Positions 25,018-32,414 of a DNA stretch of 49,558 bases are shown here, piece by piece. This stretch comes from Gammaproteobacteria bacterium (lineage in GTDB: Bacteria; Pseudomonadota; Gammaproteobacteria; Thiohalomonadales; Thiohalomonadaceae). Made by a program: the position numbers and the translations under genes. Positions within the stretch are counted from its first letter, which is position 1, and every line of letters begins with the position of its first letter. The stretch is taken from positions 1-49,558 of the forward strand of contig QKED01000057.1 in assembly GCA_003252455.1 (NCBI GenBank). Direction: 5' to 3'. A model generated the notes under the pieces. That model was not told where the DNA came from. It searched no databases and saw only the letters and a list, made by a program, of their open reading frames with translations.

Positions 25018-25815
25018 TCAGAAATTGACCTGCGGCAGCCCCTGCAGGGTCGGCGCGTTGTCGCCGAACAGGGGCGTGTCGATCTCATCGATGGTGTCGA
25101 AGTTGCGACTCAGGCAACTCTGGTCGAGCGGCACCCCCTCCGGCACCTCCCCCTCGCACCCCTCCGGCACCACCTCCACGCGTAGTCGCAAGTGCTGGCC
25201 GATGCGCACCGGGAGGGTCGCTCCGTCGGCACTGAAGAGCTGCCAACTGCTCAGACCATGGTTCTGCAGCAGCGCCAGATAGAGGCGCCAGGGCCCCCGT
25301 AGCGGACCGATGGCGACCCCATCGGTGTAGGGAGCGGACCAGCGATGCTCGCTGTAGAGGCGCTGCCCGCCCTGCGGCCCCATCGACGCGGAATCATCGC
25401 CCGGCCCTGCCGGGCTGTGCGCCCCCTGCAGCAGCACGGGGCGCTGTTCGTAAAAGAGGAACTGCGCCGGGTGCGTGGCGCCGAGCAGTTGCGCCAGATG
25501 GTGCACCGAGCCCCCGCTCTGGTCCCAGGCACTGTCGAAGAGCTGCAGCAGCATCAACCCCTCACGCGTCTGCGCGAAGAAAGTGTTGACCCCCTCGCGG
25601 CGCAGCAGCGCCCCCTGGGTCAGGCCGCCACGGCGCAGCTGCGTAGCGAACTCCGCCACCCCGAGCGTGGCGACCTCGAACACCTCGACCCGCCCGACCA
25701 CCTGATACTCACCGCTATTCTCTTTGCCCTCCTGCGAGATACGCAGCTCCATGGCGGGCAGCACGGGGGGGAGCAGGAGGCAGAGCCATCCGAGGAGACG
25801 CACGACGTGGGGCAT
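25018..25815 (-). CDS. exported CsiV/DUF-like envelope protein, function unknown
   Basis: From ATG 25815 the product has 265 residues: a signal peptide (MPHVVRLLGWLCLLLPPVLPA), then regularly spaced strands such as EYQVVGRVEVFEVATLGVAE, LMLLQLFDSAWDQ and WRLYLALLQNHGLSSWQLF. I did not recognise it with confidence; it resembles hypothetical gammaproteobacterial peptidoglycan-binding or CsiV-type proteins only in general style. The frame is open for 201 more codons upstream, but that part overlaps the oppositely transcribed genes at 25969 and 26297 and is an artefact of high GC. It lies directly upstream of the radical SAM gene. Confidence 0.55.
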   Translation of the reverse strand: MPHVVRLLGWLCLLLPPVLPAMELRISQEGKENSGEYQVVGRVEVFEVATLGVAEFATQLRRGGLTQGALLRREGVNTFFAQTREGLMLLQLFDSAWDQSGGSVHHLAQLLGATHPAQFLFYEQRPVLLQGAHSPAGPGDDSASMGPQGGQRLYSEHRWSAPYTDGVAIGPLRGPWRLYLALLQNHGLSSWQLFSADGATLPVRIGQHLRLRVEVVPEGCEGEVPEGVPLDQSCLSRNFDTIDEIDTPLFGDNAPTLQGLPQVNF

Positions 25816-25923
25816 GGTTCGGGTCCGCTGGCGACAGGATCTTTTACATTGTTTCCCCCCGATAGCCCCCGTGGCAAGGGCGTGCCCGCGTCGCGCCCCT
25901 CCCCCTGATAGAGCCCAAGCGGG

Positions 25924-25929
25924 TACAAT
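25924..25929 (+). promoter_or_regulatory. candidate -10 box for the DUF2288 operon
   Basis: TACAAT, five of six consensus bases, lies 40 bases before the ATG at 25969. No -35 element at the right spacing is visible. Confidence 0.3.
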
Positions 25930-25968
25930 CGCCCACTGATACGAGGCTAAGTAGAGGGATTCGAGCCG

Positions 25969-26283
25969 ATGATGCTGCCGCGCGACGAGGCGCTGTTCGC
26001 CAAACTCAACAGTGAGACCGCCCGCATCGGCTGGGGCGAGCTGCAGCGGCACTTCGCCCACGGCGCGCTGATCCGCGTGGCCCAAGGGCAGGACCTGGTC
26101 GAGGTGGCCTACGCCTTCGCCAGCGATGACCGTCCCCAGGTGGAGCGTCTGCTGACGCGCGCCCTGGTGGCCCCGGCCAGCGACGACGAGGCACGCGCCT
26201 GGTCCGAGTGTCAGGCCGAGTTCTGGGCGGTGGTGGTCGCCCCCTGGGTGCTGGTCCAGGAGATCCGCCCCGTGAGCCATTAG
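25969..26283 (+). CDS. DUF2288 family protein
   Basis: A 104-aa cytoplasmic protein whose segments KLNSETARIGWGELQRHFAH, GQDLVEVAYAFASDD and FWAVVVAPWVLVQEIRP match DUF2288, a small family with no assigned function. Two adjacent ATG codons begin the frame. It ends 13 bases before the di-heme peroxidase gene and is the first gene of a four-gene operon. Confidence 0.85.
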   Translation: MMLPRDEALFAKLNSETARIGWGELQRHFAHGALIRVAQGQDLVEVAYAFASDDRPQVERLLTRALVAPASDDEARAWSECQAEFWAVVVAPWVLVQEIRPVSH

Positions 26284-26296
26284 CCCCGATCCGGTC

Positions 26297-27253
26297 ATGC
26301 GTGCGCTGCTCCCGCTCCCCCTTCTGCTGCTGCTCGGCATCGCCGTGGCCGGCCCGCACCTGACCGACGAACCGATCTCCCCGCTCATCACCGACCCGAC
26401 CCTCGACCCCGCTCGCATCGAACTCGGCCGACGCCTGTTCCACGACCCACGCCTGTCGCGCGACGCGAGTATCAGTTGCGCCTTCTGTCACGACCTGGCC
26501 CGGGGCGGCGTCGACCAGCGCCCCGTCTCGGTGGGGATCGACGGGCGCCAGGGGCCGCTCAACGCCCCCACGGTCTACAACAGCGCCTACAACTTCGTGC
26601 AGTTCTGGGATGGCCGTAGCAAGAGCCTGGAGGGGCAGGTGGGCGAGCCGATCCACAACCCGGTGGAGATGGACAGCAACTGGGAGCAACTGCTGCCACG
26701 CCTCGCCGCCGACCCCGACTACCGCCGTGACTTCGCCCGCTACTACCCCAAGGAGGGGCTCAGCGCCACCAGCGTGGCGCACGCCATCGCCGAGTTCGAG
26801 CGCAGCCTGATCACCACCAACGCCCCCTTCGACCGCTACCTACGCGGCAACTGGGACGCCGTGGACCAGCGTGTGCTACAGGGTTACCGGCTGTTCAAAT
26901 CCTACGGCTGCAGCAACTGCCACCAGGGGCGCAACGTCGGCGGCAACCTGTTCCAACCCATGGGGGTGATGCGCGACTACTTTGCCGAGCGCGGCAACCC
27001 GAGCAACGCCGACCTCGGCCGCTACAACGTCACCGGTGACCCACGCGACCTGCACACCTTCAAGGTCCCCTCCCTGCGCCTGGCCAGCCTCACCCCGCCC
27101 TACTTCCACGACGGTAGCCAGCCCGACCTGGACAGCGCCGTGCGCAACATGGCGCGCTACCAGCTCGGTCGCGACCTGGATGCGGACGAGGTGGCGCTGA
27201 TCATCGAATTCATCGGCTCCCTGGTCGGGCAGACGCTCTACGGGGGGGATTGA
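26297..27253 (+). CDS. periplasmic di-heme cytochrome c peroxidase
   Basis: The 318-aa precursor has a signal peptide (ALLPLPLLLLLGIAVAG), then the CcpA-type fold with heme sites CAFCH (C61-H65) and CSNCH (C205-H209). ELGRRLFHDPRLSRDASISC, NAPTVYNSAYNFVQFWDG and PYFHDGSQPDLDSAVRNM are family landmarks. It reduces hydrogen peroxide in the periplasm with electrons from cytochrome c. The stop overlaps the start of the following GGDEF-EAL gene by one base (TGATG), so peroxidase and c-di-GMP enzyme are translationally coupled. Confidence 0.93.
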   Translation: MRALLPLPLLLLLGIAVAGPHLTDEPISPLITDPTLDPARIELGRRLFHDPRLSRDASISCAFCHDLARGGVDQRPVSVGIDGRQGPLNAPTVYNSAYNFVQFWDGRSKSLEGQVGEPIHNPVEMDSNWEQLLPRLAADPDYRRDFARYYPKEGLSATSVAHAIAEFERSLITTNAPFDRYLRGNWDAVDQRVLQGYRLFKSYGCSNCHQGRNVGGNLFQPMGVMRDYFAERGNPSNADLGRYNVTGDPRDLHTFKVPSLRLASLTPPYFHDGSQPDLDSAVRNMARYQLGRDLDADEVALIIEFIGSLVGQTLYGGD

Positions 27254-30200
27254 TGGCCGTCCAGCACCACCTACCGCGTATCTACTACCTGTTGATGGCC
27301 TTCGTCCTCTCCCTGGGCGTCTTCTACATGTACTACCGCGCCGACGTGCTCTCCGAGCACAACGCCACCATGGCGGTACTCTCGCGACTCAACCAGCTCA
27401 ACAGCGGCCTCGACGAACAGGTGCTGCTGCTCTACGCCTACCGCCTCAACCACTTCGACCAGATCGTCACCACCCGCGACGAGATCATCCAACTCAACCG
27501 CACCCTGCACGACGAGCTGCTCGACAGCTACGGTCCGAGCTTCGCCCTCGCCGCCCAGCGCTACCTGGAGAGCAGCTCCACCAAGCTCGACCAACTGGAG
27601 CGCTTCAAGTCCCTCGCCGCCCTCTCCGGCACCTCTCTGCGCGACCTGCCCTACGCCGCCATCGACTTCTCCGATGGTCTGGGCGACCCACGCGGCCAAT
27701 CCCTCATGGCCCTGGTGGCCGAGCTGTTCAGCTACAGCCTGTTCCACGACGAGGAGGTGCATACGCGCATCGAAGAGCGCATCACCACCCTGCGCCTCGG
27801 CCAGTGGGAGGAGGCGGAGCGCCAGAGCCTCGACGACATCCTGCGCCACTCGCGCACCGCACTGCGCCAGCGCGACGACCTGATCAAGGCACTCAACAGC
27901 TACCTCAGCCTCAACACCGGCGACACCATCGACCGCCTCACCGAGGCCTACCTCGGCCACCACGCCGGAACCACGCGCAACTCACAGCGCCTGGCCACCA
28001 TCCTGCTGGTGGTCACCCTGCTACTGTTCATCGGCCTGGCGCTCACCCTGCGCAGCCTGCAGAAGGCGCGCCAGGGCATCGAGCAGACCTGGGAGCAGCT
28101 GAGCGACGCCATCGAGAGCATCGGCGAGGGCTTCGCCCTCTACGACGCCCACGACCGCCTGCTGCTGTGGAACAGCAACTTCACCCAGGTCTACCCCGAC
28201 AGCCTCCACTTCCCGCCAGAGGGGATCCGCTACCGCGAACTGCTCGACCGCGACCTACACAGCGGCCTCTACCGCCCCGACATCTCCCCCGAGGCGTGGA
28301 TCGAGCTGCACCTGCGCCGTGACGGCCACCCCCTGCTCGACCAGTTGCGCGACGGACGCACCTTTCAGGTGAGCAACTACTCCACCACCGAGGGGGGCCG
28401 GGTGACGGTGATGAGCGACATCACCGCCCGCCTCGACGTGGAGACCGAGCTGCGCAAACTCTCGCGCGCCGTGGAGCAGAGCCCGGTATCGGTGATGATC
28501 ACCGACACCGACGGGCGCATCGAGTACGTCAACGAGAAGTTCACCGAGGTGACCGGCTACGCCGAGGAGGAGGTACTCGGGCGCAACCCGCGTGTGCTGC
28601 AGAGCGGCGACACCCCACGCGATCAGTTTCGCCAGATGTGGCAGGCACTGACCCACGAGGGGGAGTGGCGCGGCCAGTTCCACAATCGGCGCAAGAACGG
28701 CGAACTGTTCTGGGAGTCCGCCTCCATCTCCGCGATCCGCGACGCCCACGGCCAGATCACCCACTACCTGGCGGTGAAGGAGGACATCACCGAACGCAAG
28801 CGCGCCGAGGAGGAGCTGCACCTCGCCGCCGTGGTGTTCGAGACCTCCAGCGAGGGGATCATGGTCACCGACGCGGGCAACCGCATCATCACCGTCAACC
28901 CCGCCTTCACCCGCATCACCGGCTACGCGGCGGAGGAGGTGATCGGCCACCACCCCAGCCTGCTCAAATCCGGGCGCCAGGACGAGGGCTTCTACAGCGA
29001 GATGTGGCAGAACCTGGAGGCGGGGCAGCGCTGGGAGGGTGAGATCTGGAACCGGCGCAAGAACGGTGAGCTCTTCCCCGAGTGGCTCTCGGTCGCCTCG
29101 GTGCGCGACGGCGAGGGGCAGGTGCGCCACCACGTGGCGGTCTTCAGCGACATCACCAAGCGCAAGGAGGACGAGGAGAAGATCCTCTGGCAGGCCAACT
29201 TCGACCCCCTCACCCACCTGCCCAACCGCACCCTGTTCGGCGACCGCCTGGAGCAGGCGCTGGCGGGCAGTCGGCGCGAGCACTGGATCTGCGCCCTGCT
29301 GTTCGTCGACCTCGACCGCTTCAAGGCGGTCAATGACACCTTCGGCCACCCAGTGGGCGACCAGCTGCTGGTGCAGGTCTCTACCCGCCTGCGCGAGACG
29401 GTGCGCGAGAGCGACACCGTGGCGCGCCTGGGTGGTGACGAGTTCACCGTGATCCTGCAAGACGTGAGCGGCGACGCGGCGGTGGCGCTAGTGGCGGAGA
29501 AGATCATCCAGCGCCTCTCCGAACCGTTCGAGATCGCCGGGAACGAGATCTTCATCGGTGCCACCCTCGGTATCGCCGTCTACCCGGGCGACGCCGACGA
29601 TGCCGGCGGCATGCTGCGCAACGCCGACCTGGCCATGTATCAGGCCAAGCAAGAGGGGCGCAACCGCTACCACTTCTACACCGAATCGATGAACCAGCAG
29701 GCGCTGCGCCGCAACCGCCTGGAGGCGGACCTGCACCGCGCCCTGGAGCGCAACGAGCTGGAGGTGTGGTACCAGCCCATCGTGCGTGCCGACGACCTCG
29801 GCCTGCACGGCGCCGAGGCGCTGCTGCGCTGGCACCACCCGGAGAACGGCCTACTGATGCCCGGCGAGTTCATCCCCCTGGCCGAGGAGTCGGGGATGAT
29901 CGGCGTCATCGGCGAGTGGGTGCTGGAGCAGGCGTGTCGTCAGGCGAGCCACTGGCAGCAGGCCTATGACCAGCATCTGCGCATCTCGGTCAACCTCTCC
30001 ACCCAACAGCGCCGCCAGGGGCTCGACGGCGCGCGTCTGGCCGAGCTGCTCACGCGCAGCGGCGAGGGGGCGAGCCTGGTCAATCTGGAGCTGACCGAAG
30101 GCATGCTGCTGGAGCAGAGCGAGGAGAACATTCGCTGGCTGGAGAGCTTCAAGGCGCTCGGCGTGAGCCTCTCCATCGACGACTTCGGCACCGGCTACTC

Positions 30201-30483
30201 CTCCTTGAGCTACCTGCGCCGCTTCCCCTTCGACAGCCTGAAGATCGACAAATCCTTCGTCACCGAGCTGAGTCCCACCAGCGGCGATGCCGCCCTGGTG
30301 CAGGCGATCATCGCCCTGGCCGAGAGCTTCGACCTGACCGTGGTGGCCGAGGGGGTAGAGCGCCAGGAGCAGCTCGACTACCTGCGCGAGCTGGGCTGCG
30401 ACCTGATCCAAGGCTACCTCATCAGCCAGCCGCTGCCGCCGCGCGAGTTCACCGCCCGCTTCATCGCCCACACCGCCCCTTAA
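27253..30483 (+). CDS. membrane sensor with PAS repeats and GGDEF-EAL (c-di-GMP synthase/phosphodiesterase)
   Basis: A 1076-aa protein. Transmembrane helix 1 lies near residues 8-27 and helix 2 near 243-263. Between them is an all-helical sensor with the style of DAHL domains. Three PAS domains follow (about 285-390, 400-515, 525-640), each of the last two ending in DITxRK-like linkers. The GGDEF core (LGGDEF, 726-731) keeps RESD five residues before it, an intact inhibitory I-site. The EAL domain keeps E855-A-L, NLELTEGM, DDFGTGYSS, KIDKSF and VVAEGVE, so both activities look intact. A TTG one codon earlier is an alternative start. Coupling to the upstream peroxidase suggests that oxidative or redox stress feeds into c-di-GMP level. 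Confidence 0.93.
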   Translation: MAVQHHLPRIYYLLMAFVLSLGVFYMYYRADVLSEHNATMAVLSRLNQLNSGLDEQVLLLYAYRLNHFDQIVTTRDEIIQLNRTLHDELLDSYGPSFALAAQRYLESSSTKLDQLERFKSLAALSGTSLRDLPYAAIDFSDGLGDPRGQSLMALVAELFSYSLFHDEEVHTRIEERITTLRLGQWEEAERQSLDDILRHSRTALRQRDDLIKALNSYLSLNTGDTIDRLTEAYLGHHAGTTRNSQRLATILLVVTLLLFIGLALTLRSLQKARQGIEQTWEQLSDAIESIGEGFALYDAHDRLLLWNSNFTQVYPDSLHFPPEGIRYRELLDRDLHSGLYRPDISPEAWIELHLRRDGHPLLDQLRDGRTFQVSNYSTTEGGRVTVMSDITARLDVETELRKLSRAVEQSPVSVMITDTDGRIEYVNEKFTEVTGYAEEEVLGRNPRVLQSGDTPRDQFRQMWQALTHEGEWRGQFHNRRKNGELFWESASISAIRDAHGQITHYLAVKEDITERKRAEEELHLAAVVFETSSEGIMVTDAGNRIITVNPAFTRITGYAAEEVIGHHPSLLKSGRQDEGFYSEMWQNLEAGQRWEGEIWNRRKNGELFPEWLSVASVRDGEGQVRHHVAVFSDITKRKEDEEKILWQANFDPLTHLPNRTLFGDRLEQALAGSRREHWICALLFVDLDRFKAVNDTFGHPVGDQLLVQVSTRLRETVRESDTVARLGGDEFTVILQDVSGDAAVALVAEKIIQRLSEPFEIAGNEIFIGATLGIAVYPGDADDAGGMLRNADLAMYQAKQEGRNRYHFYTESMNQQALRRNRLEADLHRALERNELEVWYQPIVRADDLGLHGAEALLRWHHPENGLLMPGEFIPLAEESGMIGVIGEWVLEQACRQASHWQQAYDQHLRISVNLSTQQRRQGLDGARLAELLTRSGEGASLVNLELTEGMLLEQSEENIRWLESFKALGVSLSIDDFGTGYSSLSYLRRFPFDSLKIDKSFVTELSPTSGDAALVQAIIALAESFDLTVVAEGVERQEQLDYLRELGCDLIQGYLISQPLPPREFTARFIAHTAP

Positions 30484-30489
30484 GCCCGC

Positions 30490-31584
30490 ATGTTCGTTCT
30501 GCTCCTGCTTATCACCGGGATGTTGCTGCACGGCTACCCCTTCTGGCGCCTCTCCGGTTTCACCCTGGTGCGTCGCCACCTCGCCCTACCCGCCCTGCTC
30601 GCCTGGTCGCTCGTCGCCCTATTCGCCTTCCACGGCCACGACTCCGCGCCCGGGCGCGACGCCCTGTTCGAGCAGATCACCGTCGGCTGGCTCGTCACGC
30701 TGTTTCTCACCAACGTCACCCTGTTGGCGGTGGACCTGGCCACCGGCTTCGGCCTGTGGGGTCGGCGCTGGCTCAAGCCGCTGCGCGCCACCGCCCTGCT
30801 CGCCGGTGTCGTCCTGGCACTGCTCGCCCTGGCCCAGGGGTTGCGGGCGCCGCAGCTGGTCGAGGAGGAGCTGACCCTGGTCGGGCTACCCCTGGCGCTG
30901 GACGGCACGCGCGTGCTGTTCATGAGTGACCTGCACCTGGGCAGTGTGCAGGATGCCGCCTGGTGGCGGGCGCTGGTGACGCGCGTGTGTGACCTCGACC
31001 CCGACCTGGTACTGCTCGGGGGCGACCTGTTCGAGGGCTCGGAGCAGTTGCAGGAGCCGCTCTGGCAGGATTTCGCCCGCCTGCGTCCACGCCTCGGCAC
31101 CTTCGCCGTCACCGGCAATCACGAGTACTACGGCGACAACGCGGTGGGGGTGGCACGCAGCCGCCTCGCCGGGGTGATCTGGCTGCACAACCGCAGCCTA
31201 CAGCTGGCCCCCCGCTTCTGGCTCAGCGGCGTCAACGACCTCAGCGTGGCGCGCCGTAGCCAGCCCCCCCAAGACCCGCTCGGGCCGCTGCTCGCACAGC
31301 CACGCGACGGCACCACCCTGCTCCTCTCGCACTCGCCGCTGGGGGTCGAGGAGGCGGCCGCGAGCGGCGTCGCGCTGATGCTCAGCGGCCACACCCACTG
31401 TGGCCAAGTGTGGCCCTTCGGCGACCTGGTGCGCCTCGCCTACCCCTGGTTTTGTGGCCACTATCAGGTGGGCGAGATGCAGCTGCTGGTAGGGCGGGGC
31501 GCCGGCAGTTGGGGCGTGCCGATGCGCCTCTGGCGCCCCGGCGAGTTCTACCTCCTCACCCTACGCAGCCCGGCCCACCCTTAG
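30490..31584 (+). CDS. membrane-anchored metallophosphoesterase (YaeI-like)
   Basis: A 364-aa protein. The first ~125 residues form about four membrane helices. The rest is a calcineurin-like phosphoesterase with all metal motifs: MSDLHLGS, LLGGDLFEGS, TGNHEYYG, LLLSHSP and LSGHTHCGQVWP. The fold resembles YaeI/LpxG-type enzymes that act on membrane lipids or pyrophosphates, but the substrate is unknown. The gene begins six bases after the stop of the GGDEF-EAL gene and is the last of the operon. Confidence 0.88.
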   Translation: MFVLLLLITGMLLHGYPFWRLSGFTLVRRHLALPALLAWSLVALFAFHGHDSAPGRDALFEQITVGWLVTLFLTNVTLLAVDLATGFGLWGRRWLKPLRATALLAGVVLALLALAQGLRAPQLVEEELTLVGLPLALDGTRVLFMSDLHLGSVQDAAWWRALVTRVCDLDPDLVLLGGDLFEGSEQLQEPLWQDFARLRPRLGTFAVTGNHEYYGDNAVGVARSRLAGVIWLHNRSLQLAPRFWLSGVNDLSVARRSQPPQDPLGPLLAQPRDGTTLLLSHSPLGVEEAAASGVALMLSGHTHCGQVWPFGDLVRLAYPWFCGHYQVGEMQLLVGRGAGSWGVPMRLWRPGEFYLLTLRSPAHP

Positions 31585-31643
31585 CACTCACCCACAAGTG
31601 TTAGTACCAATGGGTGCTGGTGGGGGTCACCCGCCACGCCGTA

Positions 31644-31678
31644 TGTTCTCCGCACCCCGCCCACCGACACGGAGAACA
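31644..31678 (+). promoter_or_regulatory. hairpin covering the ribosome-binding site of the gene at 31681
   Basis: TGTTCTCCG (31644-31652) pairs perfectly with CGGAGAACA (31670-31678). The right arm contains the GGAGA Shine-Dalgarno sequence and ends two bases before the ATG at 31681. The structure would hide the ribosome-binding site unless opened. Confidence 0.5.
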
Positions 31679-31680
31679 CA

Positions 31681-32064
31681 ATGCGACTCGCCCACCTCCC
31701 CCTGACCCTGCTGCTCCTGCTCGCCACCCTGTTGCTCGCACCCCAGGCCCAGGCGGCCTGCGGCTGTGCGGCCAAATACGCCGCCTGCCTGACCCAGACG
31801 GGCGCCACCACCGCCGACTGCGCGGCCAAGTTCGACACCTGTAGCGGTGCCTGTAGCGACAAAAAGGCCTGCAAGTTGGAGTGCAAAGAGAGCAAGCAGG
31901 AGGCGAAACAGGCGTGCAAGGCGGCCTTCGACGAGGCACTTTGCCCGGCCAAGGTAAGTGCCGATCAGCTCAAGTGCGTCACCCGTGCGCGCCAGGAGTA
32001 CAACGCCTGCATCGAGCAGGCCAAAGAGGTCAACTGCCGTAAATCGTGCAAGGCCGAAGACTAA
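31681..32064 (+). CDS. small secreted cysteine-rich protein
   Basis: The 127-aa precursor has a signal peptide (LLLLLATLLLAPQAQA) and a mature part of about 100 residues with thirteen cysteines, rich in Lys and Ala (CGCAAKYAACLTQTG, CSGACSDKKACKLECKE, NCRKSCKAED). Regular CxxxC-like spacing suggests disulfide-linked helical hairpins, possibly a metal-binding or structural periplasmic protein. I recognise no family. It is followed 24 bases later by another small exported protein. Confidence 0.7.
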   Translation: MRLAHLPLTLLLLLATLLLAPQAQAACGCAAKYAACLTQTGATTADCAAKFDTCSGACSDKKACKLECKESKQEAKQACKAAFDEALCPAKVSADQLKCVTRARQEYNACIEQAKEVNCRKSCKAED

Positions 32065-32088
32065 TCCCCCCAGCCAAGGAGAGAGACC

Positions 32089-32346
32089 ATGCGTATCCTG
32101 CCCATCCTCCTGCTCGGCGCCTGTGCCGTCACCGCACAGGCCGCCGAACTGAGTAACCGCGACAGCCGTAGCTACGACCTGAAGATCTACAACGGCGGCA
32201 CCACCAGCACCTCCATCAGCAGCAACACCACCCGCTCCAGCATCTGCAGCGAGTGCAAGCTGGAGATCGAGGGCATCGGCGAGGTGGAGGTGACCAGCGC
32301 CGACAACCGCATCATCATCAAGGGCGGCCAGATCGAGCGGGAATAA
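32089..32346 (+). CDS. small exported protein, unknown function
   Basis: An 85-aa precursor with a signal peptide (MRILPILLLGACAVTAQA). The mature 65 residues hold LKIYNGGTTSTSISSNTTRS, a CSEC pair (SICSECKLEIEG) and a C-terminal beta stretch (VEVTSADNRIIIKGGQIERE). AAGGAGAG precedes the ATG. No family is evident. It forms a pair with the Cys-rich protein and lies just before the korAB operon, but is separated from it by a structured leader. Confidence 0.65.
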   Translation: MRILPILLLGACAVTAQAAELSNRDSRSYDLKIYNGGTTSTSISSNTTRSSICSECKLEIEGIGEVEVTSADNRIIIKGGQIERE

Positions 32347-32358
32347 ACCCCCTCCCTT

Positions 32359-32410
32359 GACCCCCGTGCGACGATGGTCGACCATCCAAGGCACCATCCA
32401 CACGGGGGTT
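32359..32410 (+). promoter_or_regulatory. structured leader of korA (nested hairpins, possible RBS occlusion)
   Basis: ACCCCCGTG (32360-32368) pairs perfectly with CACGGGGGT (32401-32409), directly followed by TTT and, five bases later, the korA ATG at 32415. The loop holds a 14-bp perfect palindrome, GATGGTCGACCATC (32373-32386), and a direct repeat of ACCATCCA (32381-32388 and 32393-32400), so GATGG can pair with either copy. The right arm is the only G-run that could act as ribosome-binding site. The element could also end transcription from the upstream genes. Confidence 0.55.
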
Positions 32411-32414
32411 TTGC

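Noticed and set aside
25816-26418. A 201-codon N-terminal extension of the envelope protein at 25018.
   Set aside because: It runs antisense through the DUF2288 and peroxidase genes. The signal peptide beginning at 25815 marks the real start.
28255-29460. A 401-codon minus-strand frame inside the GGDEF-EAL gene.
   Set aside because: It mirrors conserved PAS/GGDEF coding sequence and shows no domain or start signal.
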